A stretch of DNA of 64,000 bases from Pseudomonas citri (GTDB lineage Bacteria > Pseudomonadota > Gammaproteobacteria > Pseudomonadales > Pseudomonadaceae). The stretch covers positions 275,449-339,448 of the forward strand of contig NZ_JAODAB010000006.1 of the NCBI RefSeq assembly GCF_025336485.1. The letters are read 5' to 3'. The notes beneath the pieces are model-generated. The model did no database searches. It was not told where the DNA came from and worked only from the letters and a program-made list of their open reading frames with translations. Below are positions 37,049-45,593 of this stretch, piece after piece. Position 1 is the first letter of the stretch. Each line of letters opens with the position of its first letter. A program made the translations under genes and the position numbers.

Positions 37049-40000
37049 ATGACACGGATCTCGACCCCCATCAGTGAAATCAAGGAACACTACGACGTGA
37101 TCGTCATCGGTTCCGGCTACGGCGGCGGTATTGCCGCTTCGCGCCTGTCCCGGGCCGGGCGCAAGGTGTGCCTGCTGGAACGTGGCCGGGAGATGCAGCC
37201 CGGCGAATACCCCAACACCATGCTGGCCGCCACCGAGGAGTTGCAGGTGCATGACCCGGACGGTCACATCGGTTCGCGTACCGGGCTGTTTGACCTGCAC
37301 GTCAACGCCCAGCAGAACGTGGTGGTCGGTTGTGGCCTGGGTGGTACGTCGTTGATCAACGCCAATGTGTCGCTGGAGCCGGAGCCGGGCGTGTTCGAGG
37401 ATCCGCGCTGGCCACAAGCGGTGCGCGAACACCGCGACACGCTGCTCAAGGACGGTTACGCGCGGGCCCGGGAGATGCTCAAGCCCAACCCGTATCCGGC
37501 TTCGCAGCCGAACCTGCCCAAGCTCGATGCCCACAAGAAATCCGCCGATTACCTCAAGCAGAGCGCGCATTTTTACAAGCCGCCGATCAACGTGACCTTC
37601 GACAAGTTGCCCAATAACCTCAACCACGTCGGCGTCGAGCAACTGCCTTGCAACGGCTGTGGCGATTGCGTCTCGGGCTGTAACAACAAAGCCAAGAACA
37701 CCACGCTGATGAATTACCTGCCGGATGCCTGGAACCATGGCGCGGAGATTTTCTGCCAGGCCGAGGTGCGGCACCTGGAACGCGACGGCAATGGCTGGAT
37801 CGTCCACTTCCAGTACCTGGACAGCGGTCGCGAGCTGTTTTCGGCGCCGACGCTGTTCGTGCGGGCCGACATCGTGGTCGTCTCCGCCGGTACCCTGGGC
37901 ACCACCGAGATCATGTTGCGTTCCCGCGACAAGGGCCTGTCGATGTCCAGCCAACTGGGCGAGCACATGAGCGGCAACGGCGACATCCTCGGGTTCGGCC
38001 ACAACTGCGACCAGGTCATCAACGGCATTGGCTTCGGTGCCCATTCGGCCAAGGAGCTGGAGGCGGTAGGGCCGTGCATCACCTCGATCATCGACATGCG
38101 CACCGAGGGCGACTGGCGCAGCCGCATGGTTATCGAAGAAGGCTCCATCCCCGGTGCCCTCGGCCGCCCCATGGTGCCGAGCATGGCGGCATTCGCCGAA
38201 ATGATCGGCGTGCCCACCGACACCGGTTTCGGCGCCGGGGTCAAGTACAAGGCCCGGGAGGCCGAGAGCTTCCTGCGCGGCCCGTACCACGGCGCGCTGC
38301 ACAACATGCAGACCTACCTGATCATGAGCCATGACGACGCCAAGGGGCGCATGGTGCTCGACAATAAGGACCAGTTGCGCATCGACTGGCCGGGTGTGGG
38401 CGAACAGGAAAACGTCACCCTTGGCAACGAGCGCCTGCACCAGAGCACCAAGGCCCTGGGCGGGATCTGGGTCGAGAACCCGATCTGGACCAAGCTGCTC
38501 AAGCACAGCATCGTTTCGGTCCATCCGCTGGGCGGTTGCGTGATGGGCGAAGACGCGGGCCAAGGCGTGGTCAACCACAAGGGCCAAGTGTTCAGCGGTA
38601 CCAGCGGCACCGATGTGCATCCGGGCCTGTACGTGGCGGACGGCGCGGTGATCCCCACGTCCCTGGCGGTCAACCCGCTGTTGACCATCTCGGCGGTGAG
38701 CGAGCGCAACATGGGCCTGCTGGCGGCTGACCGGGGCTGGATCATCGACTACACGTTGCCTTCCGCACCGCGTAAACCGGTGGCGGCGCCGACCCTCGGC
38801 GTGCAGTTCACCGAAACCATGAAAGGCTACTTTTCCACCGCCTTCACCCAGCCCCAGGGCACCGACCTGACGGTCTACGAAACGGCGGCCAAGCGCGGCA
38901 AGGCAGACAACTCGCCCATCGAGTTCACGCTGACCATCACCGCCGCCGACCTCAACCGCCTGATCAAGGAACCGGAACACGCCGCGACCCTGGTGGGCAC
39001 CCTCGACGCGCCGATGCTTTCGCCCAAGCCCCTGGTGGCCAGCAATGGCGTGTTCAACCTGTTCGAGCAGTACCAGGAACAGGTCGATGTGCGGCACATG
39101 AACTACGACATGAAGCTGACCGCCGAAGACGGCACGGACTATTACTTCAGCGCGTTCAAGACCGTGCCCGAGGACAACGGCGTGCTGAATGTCTGGCACG
39201 ACACCAGCACCTTGTACGTCACGCTCTATCACGGGCCGGACAAGAGCGGTGCGGTGCTCGGCTCAGGCGTGATGCATATCCAGCCGGCCGACTTCGCCAA
39301 GCAGATGACCACCATGAAGGTGCTCAACGCCCGCAACGAGCGCGAACGGGTGGAGGCATTGGCGCGGTTCGGCAAGTTCTTTGCCGGGATCTTGTGGGAA
39401 AGCTACGGCGGGGTGTTTGCCGGCGATGTGTATTTCAACCCCGATGCGCCGCCCCGGTTGAAACGGCCACTGGATGCGCCGGCGCCGGTCGTGCATTTCT
39501 TCCAGACCGAGGACAACGTCCAACTGCGCCTGACCCGCTACCAGGCGGGCAATAAAGGCCCGGTGATGCTGGTCCATGGCCTGGGCGTGGGTTCGAACAT
39601 CTTCTCCACCGACACCATCCACACCAACCTGCTGGAGTACCTGTGCAAGCACGATTACGACGTCTGGCTGCTGGACTTGCGGGTGAGCATCCTGTTGCCC
39701 GCCAGCAAGCGCGAGTGGAACGGTGACCAGGTAGCCCAGTACGACTTCAAGGCGGCCATCGAGCAGATCCAGCAGGCGACGCTGGCCCGTGACGTGCAAT
39801 GCGTGGTGCATTGCTACGGCGCGACGACGTTCTTCATGTCGCTGCTGGCCGGGTTGCAAGGGGTGCGTTCGGTGGTCTGCTCGCAGATCGCCGCCGATAC
39901 GGTGGTTGCCACCGCCACGGGCCTGAAGGCCGGCCTGCACCTGCCGGGGATGCTCGACGCCATCGGCATCAAGTCGCTGACCGCCTACGCCGACACCAAG

Positions 40001-40501
40001 GAAAACTGGTTCAACAAGCTCTACGACAAGGCCCTCAATGGCTATGCCCGGATCGAGGCCCAGGGCTACTGCACCAACCCGGTCTGCCACCGCATCACCT
40101 TCATGTACGCCTCGCTGTACCGCCACGACACCCTCAACGAAACCCTGCACGACAACCTGCATGAACTGTTCGGCGAGTCGAACATGCACACCTTCGAGCA
40201 TCTGGCGCTGATCGTGCGCAAGGGGCATCTGGTGGACTTCAAGGGCAACGACGTCTACATGCCGCATTTCGACCGGCTGAAGTTGCCGATCTGCTTCATC
40301 AGCGGCGCCGAGAACCAGTGCTACCTGCCGCAAAGCACCCTCAAGACCTACGAGCGACTGTGCGACATGCATGGCCCGCAGTTGTTCAGCCGCCATGAAA
40401 TACCGGGCTACGGCCACATCGACTGCATCTTTGGCAAGAATGCGGCGGTGGATGTGTATCCGATCATCCTTGAACACCTGGAGAAGACGGCGCTGGGTTG
40501 A
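37049..40501 (+). CDS. GMC flavin oxidoreductase fused to an alpha/beta hydrolase (1150 residues)
   Basis: The N-terminal 540 or so residues are a cholesterol-oxidase-like GMC enzyme: FAD motif VIVIGSGYGGGIAASRLSRA (GSGYGGG at 21-27), and the C-terminal HPLGGCVMGED and VADGAVIPTSLAVNPLL. A cysteine cluster CNGCGDCVSGC (Cys 201, 204, 207, 211) looks like a [4Fe-4S] or metal site. Residues of about 560-790 form a linker domain I cannot name. Residues of about 810-1150 are an alpha/beta hydrolase (PVMLVHGLGVGSN) whose nucleophile elbow reads VHCYGA with Cys922 where Ser is usual, and a late His1123 in GYGHIDC. No signal peptide is seen. The start is the ATG at 37049 after GAGAGG. It is first of three co-directional genes. 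A lipid or sterol-like substrate is a guess. Confidence 0.85.
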   Translation: MTRISTPISEIKEHYDVIVIGSGYGGGIAASRLSRAGRKVCLLERGREMQPGEYPNTMLAATEELQVHDPDGHIGSRTGLFDLHVNAQQNVVVGCGLGGTSLINANVSLEPEPGVFEDPRWPQAVREHRDTLLKDGYARAREMLKPNPYPASQPNLPKLDAHKKSADYLKQSAHFYKPPINVTFDKLPNNLNHVGVEQLPCNGCGDCVSGCNNKAKNTTLMNYLPDAWNHGAEIFCQAEVRHLERDGNGWIVHFQYLDSGRELFSAPTLFVRADIVVVSAGTLGTTEIMLRSRDKGLSMSSQLGEHMSGNGDILGFGHNCDQVINGIGFGAHSAKELEAVGPCITSIIDMRTEGDWRSRMVIEEGSIPGALGRPMVPSMAAFAEMIGVPTDTGFGAGVKYKAREAESFLRGPYHGALHNMQTYLIMSHDDAKGRMVLDNKDQLRIDWPGVGEQENVTLGNERLHQSTKALGGIWVENPIWTKLLKHSIVSVHPLGGCVMGEDAGQGVVNHKGQVFSGTSGTDVHPGLYVADGAVIPTSLAVNPLLTISAVSERNMGLLAADRGWIIDYTLPSAPRKPVAAPTLGVQFTETMKGYFSTAFTQPQGTDLTVYETAAKRGKADNSPIEFTLTITAADLNRLIKEPEHAATLVGTLDAPMLSPKPLVASNGVFNLFEQYQEQVDVRHMNYDMKLTAEDGTDYYFSAFKTVPEDNGVLNVWHDTSTLYVTLYHGPDKSGAVLGSGVMHIQPADFAKQMTTMKVLNARNERERVEALARFGKFFAGILWESYGGVFAGDVYFNPDAPPRLKRPLDAPAPVVHFFQTEDNVQLRLTRYQAGNKGPVMLVHGLGVGSNIFSTDTIHTNLLEYLCKHDYDVWLLDLRVSILLPASKREWNGDQVAQYDFKAAIEQIQQATLARDVQCVVHCYGATTFFMSLLAGLQGVRSVVCSQIAADTVVATATGLKAGLHLPGMLDAIGIKSLTAYADTKENWFNKLYDKALNGYARIEAQGYCTNPVCHRITFMYASLYRHDTLNETLHDNLHELFGESNMHTFEHLALIVRKGHLVDFKGNDVYMPHFDRLKLPICFISGAENQCYLPQSTLKTYERLCDMHGPQLFSRHEIPGYGHIDCIFGKNAAVDVYPIILEHLEKTALG

Positions 40502-40514
40502 TTAGCGCCGAACC

Positions 40515-40544
40515 CGTGGCGAGGGAGCAAGCTCCCTCGCCACG
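40515..40544. repeat. Hairpin between the GMC fusion and cytochrome genes
   Basis: CGTGGCGAGGGAGC and exact inverse with an AA loop (14-bp arms), of the same subtype as that at 20257. It lies in an 83-bp intercistronic gap and probably affects mRNA stability. Confidence 0.7.
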
Positions 40545-40584
40545 ACGGCGTCGCTCTGGGGCAAGAATAAGGAAAAGGATGCTT

Positions 40585-42453
40585 ATGAATACTTACATCC
40601 GCTGGTTCCAACGCATCATCTGGGTCGGGATTGTCATGAACATGGTCTTTGCGATCCCGGCGCTGTTCGCGCCGGCGTTGCTGACGTCCATGCTCGGCCT
40701 GCCACCCGTGTTGTCCAATCCCTGGCTCGAAAACACCGGCATGTTGCTGGTGGGCATCAGCCTGTTCTACATGCCCTCGGGGTTCAACGCGCCGCGTTTC
40801 GTGGTCAATTCCTGGTTGTGCGTGCTGTCCCGACTGGTGGCGGTGGTGTTCTGGATCTACCTGATCAATACCAATAACCAGGGCCAGTTGTTCGAGCCGA
40901 TGCTGCTGGGCGACCTGACCATGTTCGTGCTGCTGGGCATCCTGTTGTACCTGGGCAGCCCAGCGGAGAATCGCCCGGTGGCCTTGCTCTGTGCCGGTTG
41001 TCGAGCGTGGCGCGAAGCGTGGGCGCGGCATTGGCAGAGCCGCGGTTTCCGGCTCGGTACGCTGGTGGTGGTGTTGCTGCTGGGGTTCATCGGCTACCAG
41101 ACCTGGTACCAGATGATCAGGGAGGTGCCGCAACCGGACTTCGCTTCCGATGAAGACCATTACAAGTACGCTGCCATTGGCCTGGGCATCGAGGCGCGGA
41201 TCCCGTACTACCTGTTCGCCGTGCTGCCGCAGATGTGCCCGGAAAAACTGCCCAAGCCGGGCGGCTACGAGGTGTTCGGCTTCCTTTATGAGAACGGCAA
41301 AGACCTGCCCATCGGCATGGCCAAGCGGCAGCTCGGCTACCCGACCGTGGAGCCCAATTGTGCCCTGTGCCATACCGGCTCCTACCGGGCCAACGCCACG
41401 GACGTCGCGATCCCGGTCGCCTCGGCGCCGGCCAATACTTTACAGCTGCAAGCCTTCCAGTGGTTCGCCTACGATTGCGCCAGCGATCCGAAATTCACCC
41501 CCGACGCGGTGATGGCCGCGATCAATAGCAAGTTCCAGCTCGGTTTTTTCGAAAAGCTCTACAACCGTTACCTGATCATCCCGATGGCCAAGAGCGCGCT
41601 GCTCAAGCAGAAACAGGCCTATGCCTGGCAGAAACTGCGGCCAGCCCAGGGCCCCGGGCGGACCGACACCTTCAACCCGACCAAAATGGTGGTGTTCGGC
41701 TTCCCGGATGATTCCACCATCGGCACCGTGGATCTGCCGCAGGTCTGGAACCAGAAACCCCGCGAGTCGATGTACCTGCACTGGGACGGCAATAACAATA
41801 AGATCCATGAGCGTAACTACGCCGCGGCCATGGCCGTGGGTGCGACGCCGCAGTCGGTGTTGCCGCCGAGTTTCAACCGGGTGACCAACTGGCTGCTGGG
41901 GCACAAGGCGCCGGCCTGGCCGTTTGCACTGGATCAGGCGAAAGTCGCCCAGGGCAAGCCGATCTGGGAGAAGAACTGCGCCGGTTGCCATGATTTCGGG
42001 CGCACCGACACCGGCCAGGTCACCACCAACATCGACCAGTTGGGCACCGACCCCCATCGGCTGGATTCCTTCACCACCGGCCTGGTGACGGCGTTCCACG
42101 GCTTCAAGAAACCGCCGTTCGACTTTGGCGCCTACCGCAAGACCCAGAGCTACAGCAACACCCCCACCGACGGCATCTGGCTGCGTGCGCCGTACCTGCA
42201 CAACGGTTCGGTGCCGACCCTGTGGGATCTGTTGCAACCGCCTGAGTTGCGCCCGCAAGTGTTCTATACCGGCTCGGATATCTACGACCAGGAGAAAGTC
42301 GGCTTCGTCACCCGTGGCGCGCAGATGAAGGCCTCGGCGGACTTCAAATACGACACCCGCCTGGAGGGCAACCACAACGGTGGCCACCTGTATGGCACAC
42401 AGCTGTCGGATGTCGATAAACGGGCCCTGATCGAATTCATGAAAACCCTGTGA
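40585..42453 (+). CDS. Membrane-anchored dihaem c-type cytochrome
   Basis: A 622-residue protein. The first 150 residues contain about four membrane helices (WVGIVMNMVFAIPALFAPA, LLVGISLFYMPSGF, LVAVVFWIYLI, MFVLLGILLYLG), then another near 175-195 (LVVVLLLGFIGYQTWY). The remainder should be periplasmic and has two haem c sites, CALCH (from residue 259) and CAGCH (from 465), with RAPYLHNGSVPTLWDLL typical of dihaem cytochrome c peroxidase-like or thiosulfate-dehydrogenase-like proteins. It may accept electrons from the GMC enzyme encoded upstream. The second ATG (40585) is preferred because AAGGAAAAGG is then properly spaced; the ATG at 40579 is the alternative. Confidence 0.82.
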   Translation: MNTYIRWFQRIIWVGIVMNMVFAIPALFAPALLTSMLGLPPVLSNPWLENTGMLLVGISLFYMPSGFNAPRFVVNSWLCVLSRLVAVVFWIYLINTNNQGQLFEPMLLGDLTMFVLLGILLYLGSPAENRPVALLCAGCRAWREAWARHWQSRGFRLGTLVVVLLLGFIGYQTWYQMIREVPQPDFASDEDHYKYAAIGLGIEARIPYYLFAVLPQMCPEKLPKPGGYEVFGFLYENGKDLPIGMAKRQLGYPTVEPNCALCHTGSYRANATDVAIPVASAPANTLQLQAFQWFAYDCASDPKFTPDAVMAAINSKFQLGFFEKLYNRYLIIPMAKSALLKQKQAYAWQKLRPAQGPGRTDTFNPTKMVVFGFPDDSTIGTVDLPQVWNQKPRESMYLHWDGNNNKIHERNYAAAMAVGATPQSVLPPSFNRVTNWLLGHKAPAWPFALDQAKVAQGKPIWEKNCAGCHDFGRTDTGQVTTNIDQLGTDPHRLDSFTTGLVTAFHGFKKPPFDFGAYRKTQSYSNTPTDGIWLRAPYLHNGSVPTLWDLLQPPELRPQVFYTGSDIYDQEKVGFVTRGAQMKASADFKYDTRLEGNHNGGHLYGTQLSDVDKRALIEFMKTL

Positions 42454-42480
42454 TCCAGGGCACTGCGAAGGAGCGTTCAC

Positions 42481-43731
42481 ATGTCATTACTGCAGCATTG
42501 GGAACATGAGTTCGACAAGGTCAAGGTCCGCCTCCACGGGTTGGTCACGCGGCTGGAAATGTCCTGGAAAAAACTGGTCAACGACCTGGAGCCCGAGGAG
42601 TTCGAGGCCATCGTCAAGCTGTTGCAGCGCGGTCACGACCAGGCGCGGCACGTGATCGACCACGGCGACCTGCCAGACGACGAGCCGGCCGTGCCGTGGG
42701 AGTTGGCCCATGGCCTGTCGATCCTGAAAATCGGCAACGCCAGCCCGTTGCCACAAACCGAGGAGGAGCTGCCGACCCGGGTGCTCAAGGACGGCACCTT
42801 GCTGGGCTGTCGTAAATGGGAGCTGTTGGATCTGCTGTGGAGCGAGGCGCTGCTCAAGTGGATCGAAAACCTGCGCCACCACGCGAAATTCGCCACCAAC
42901 CCGGCGCTGGTGAAAATGGACAGCGACGTGGTGCTGGCGATTGCCGGCGACTGGGGCACCGGGCCGTTCGACAGCCATGCGCCGGCGGTGGCCGTGGCCA
43001 ACCAGATGCAACTGGCCCAGGCCGATTTCACCATTCATCTGGGCGACGTGTATTACGCCGGAACCCAATCCCAGGAAGACGTCGACATGGCCGGTTGGCC
43101 CCAAGGCAAGCATGGCGCCTTCACTCTCAACTCCAACCACGAGATGTACAGCGGCGCGCATGGCTATTTCAAGGAACTGGCCAAGCGTTTTCCGGTGCAA
43201 CAAGGCACCAGCTATTTTGCCCTGTACAACGACGACTGGCTGGTGGTCGGTCTGGACACCGCCTATGCCTCCGATGTGATGAACCTGTACATGGACGGTG
43301 CCCTCAATGCGCCACAGATCGAGTGGATGAAAACCCTGCCCAAACGCAAGAAGCTGATGGTGCTCAGTCATCACCAGGGCTTCGACATCAGCGGGCACAA
43401 CAAGACCGCGATTTACCAACCGGTCTGCGATGCGCTGGGGCGTGAGCCGGACTACTGGTACTGGGGCCATCTGCACAACGGCATCTGCTACGCGCCCCAG
43501 GGCGGGTTGCACGCCCGCTGTGCCGGACACGGGGCGATCCCCTATGGCACCACCAGCGAGTTGAACGGGCATGCGCGGGTGCTGTGGTCGGAGACGCAAC
43601 TGGCCGGGGACTCGGCGTATCCGGAGCGGGTGTTGAATGGTTATGTGAAGGTGCAACTGCGCGGGGAGGCGATTGTCGAGACGTTCTACGGGGAGGATGG
43701 GTCGGTGCGGTGGTCTTCGGTCAGGGGATGA
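42481..43731 (+). CDS. Calcineurin-like metallophosphoesterase
   Basis: A 416-residue protein whose first 140 residues are of unknown type and whose remainder carries the full metallophosphoesterase motif set: GDWGTG, HLGDVYYAGT, NSNHEMY (replacing the classic GNHE), LSHHQGFD and GHLHNG. No signal peptide, so it should be cytoplasmic. It is the third gene of the GMC-hydrolase/cytochrome operon (28-bp gap, AAGGAG ribosome site). Substrate unknown; nucleotide, phospholipid or protein phosphoesters are all possible. Confidence 0.85.
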   Translation: MSLLQHWEHEFDKVKVRLHGLVTRLEMSWKKLVNDLEPEEFEAIVKLLQRGHDQARHVIDHGDLPDDEPAVPWELAHGLSILKIGNASPLPQTEEELPTRVLKDGTLLGCRKWELLDLLWSEALLKWIENLRHHAKFATNPALVKMDSDVVLAIAGDWGTGPFDSHAPAVAVANQMQLAQADFTIHLGDVYYAGTQSQEDVDMAGWPQGKHGAFTLNSNHEMYSGAHGYFKELAKRFPVQQGTSYFALYNDDWLVVGLDTAYASDVMNLYMDGALNAPQIEWMKTLPKRKKLMVLSHHQGFDISGHNKTAIYQPVCDALGREPDYWYWGHLHNGICYAPQGGLHARCAGHGAIPYGTTSELNGHARVLWSETQLAGDSAYPERVLNGYVKVQLRGEAIVETFYGEDGSVRWSSVRG

Positions 43732-43809
43732 AGGCGGATGTTCTCGGAGGGATTCGATGTGCTCTTTCGGGGCACATCGTACAGAGCCTAAATATCGAGT
43801 AAAGATCTT

Positions 43810-43834
43810 CGGGCCTGTATCAGGCCCGGTTTTC
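43810..43834 (+). terminator. Terminator after the metallophosphoesterase gene
   Basis: CGGGCCTG-TAT-CAGGCCCG followed by GTTTT, a compact Rho-independent terminator that ends the three-gene operon. Confidence 0.8.
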
Positions 43835-43892
43835 CGTATGGTGACGGTCCGACTTCAATGGAGTTGTCGCAGTCATATCACGGAAGATTGGA

Positions 43893-45539
43893 ATGATTCA
43901 TTTTAAAAAGGCTGTATGTTTTTTGAGTCTCCTGGGTGTTCAGATCGGCGTTGCCAACCTCGCCCGCGCGGCTGAAACGGCACCGGGGATCACGGATTTG
44001 AGCAAGCCGTTCAACGAATATGCGTGGGTCACGGCGCATCATGGCTATCGGGATGACATGCGTTCCCAGCTTGAGCGAGGTACGCGTGGCTTCAGGCTGG
44101 ACCTGCGCCCGGGCAACCTGACCGGTGGTTCGGATGTCTACCTGTGCGATGCGCAAGATACCGCCTCCTGCGATATACGGGCCGACATCAAATTTGCCGA
44201 TGCGTTGAATAGGGTGTTCCTGCCCTACTTGCGCAGCAACGCCGATGCGGTGGTGACGCTGTTGCTCCAGAGTCATGTCGACAGGGAGAGCCTGGCCCAT
44301 GCTTTCGGTCGCGTGCCCGGCCTTGCGGACATGGTTTTCGATCCAGAGGTTTACAGGAACTCTGCGGGCTGGCCGACGCTGCAGCAAATGATCAGCCAGG
44401 GCAAACGTCTGGTCATCCTCTCTGACAACCGAGCCGGTCAGTATGAGGTCGATGGAAAAACCATCAATGTGCTGGAGGACAGTCAATGGGAAAGCCAGAA
44501 CACCTGGGAGCTTGGGGAAAACACGCGCAAACATGATTGGAGTTGCCTATCCCGCTGGGGTTCCTACAGGTCAACGGTGGCGGCATCGGGGTTTGTCCAA
44601 TGGCCGAGATTGTTCGTGATGAATCAGTTTCACCCCAATGGAGCGACGGCCGAACATGCGGGTGGTCTGGATAACAACCTGACTGAGCTTGAGCGACGGG
44701 TCGACAGTCACTGTGCAAGTGCGTTAGGCAAGCGTACCGCTCCCAATTACCTGGCGATCGAGTTCAACCAGGCGGGCGATGGATTTTCCTATGCGGCGGC
44801 GTTGACCCAGGGTGGCCTGTACTTCTACGAAAAAAATGACGCGGCCCCTGACGGTGACACGCTCTGCGTTCTTGCGGTCGGTCATGATTACGACCTCAGC
44901 TTGCCGGCCCAGGGTTGTGGGAACGATGAGGCCCGGTCCATGCGGTTACGCGGCGTAAAGGCAGGAACGCGAATCAGCATTTATGATTCGCCCGATGGCA
45001 ACCTGAAGGATGACCATGCCTATATCGATGTAAAACGCGATATCGGTATTGACGAGTCGGTGGTGATCGGCACTTTCGAGCGCAATGACGATAACGCAGA
45101 CTACAAGCTGGCCTATGTTCGCAATAACGGCCTGGACGGCAAGGTATCGCGGATTACGGAGGGCCGTACGCCGGATGATTTTTCCGATGGGAAGGTGGTG
45201 TTGTATGAGGGTAATGGGGCCAGCCAGAGTATCGTCTGCACGGTAAGCCTGGCTCCCGACACCCGGTTCAATTTCGGGGAGGGTTGCAGCAATGATGAAG
45301 CCCGGTCCGCGAAAATCCTCAGTGCCCGGGCCGGTACCCGTTTCAGTGTGTATGGCAATCGCGACCAGAAAGAAGACCAGGGTTTCGCCCGGGTGGAGAT
45401 AGTGAGTGATATCACCCAGCCCGTCATCATCGACAGCTTCGAGCGCAGCCATGATGAAGGCTCATGGAAAATTATCTCGCACGCTGATGCGGGTCAGTTG
45501 GATGGCAAGGTTTCGAGCATGGACATTCAATTGCCCTGA
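43893..45539 (+). CDS. PI-PLC-like phosphodiesterase with two C-terminal crystallin-like repeats
   Basis: A 548-residue secreted protein with a signal peptide (to ...GVANLARA) and a catalytic domain resembling bacterial phosphatidylinositol-specific phospholipase C (WVTAHHGYRDDMRSQLERGTRG, RLDLRPG, LLLQSHVDRE, RLVILSDN). The C-terminus has two related segments of about 105 residues (roughly 320-425 and 440-545), each with CxVxLxxD-like strands, GC(G/S)NDEARS and AGTR(I/F)S(I/V)Y, suggesting paired beta/gamma-crystallin-like modules. Base use is less GC-biased than in the neighbours. It lies after the terminator of the previous operon, so it is probably a separate unit. Confidence 0.78.
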   Translation: MIHFKKAVCFLSLLGVQIGVANLARAAETAPGITDLSKPFNEYAWVTAHHGYRDDMRSQLERGTRGFRLDLRPGNLTGGSDVYLCDAQDTASCDIRADIKFADALNRVFLPYLRSNADAVVTLLLQSHVDRESLAHAFGRVPGLADMVFDPEVYRNSAGWPTLQQMISQGKRLVILSDNRAGQYEVDGKTINVLEDSQWESQNTWELGENTRKHDWSCLSRWGSYRSTVAASGFVQWPRLFVMNQFHPNGATAEHAGGLDNNLTELERRVDSHCASALGKRTAPNYLAIEFNQAGDGFSYAAALTQGGLYFYEKNDAAPDGDTLCVLAVGHDYDLSLPAQGCGNDEARSMRLRGVKAGTRISIYDSPDGNLKDDHAYIDVKRDIGIDESVVIGTFERNDDNADYKLAYVRNNGLDGKVSRITEGRTPDDFSDGKVVLYEGNGASQSIVCTVSLAPDTRFNFGEGCSNDEARSAKILSARAGTRFSVYGNRDQKEDQGFARVEIVSDITQPVIIDSFERSHDEGSWKIISHADAGQLDGKVSSMDIQLP

Positions 45540-45542
45540 GCA

Positions 45543-45582
45543 AAACACCCCGTGGCGTCTCGACGCCACGGGGTGTTCTTCC
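45543..45582. terminator. Bidirectional terminator between the PI-PLC-like gene and gbcA
   Basis: ACACCCCGTGGCGTC-TC-GACGCCACGGGGTGT followed by TCTT, with AAAA upstream on the other side; serves the two convergent genes. Confidence 0.85.
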
Positions 45583-45593
45583 ATCGATCATGC

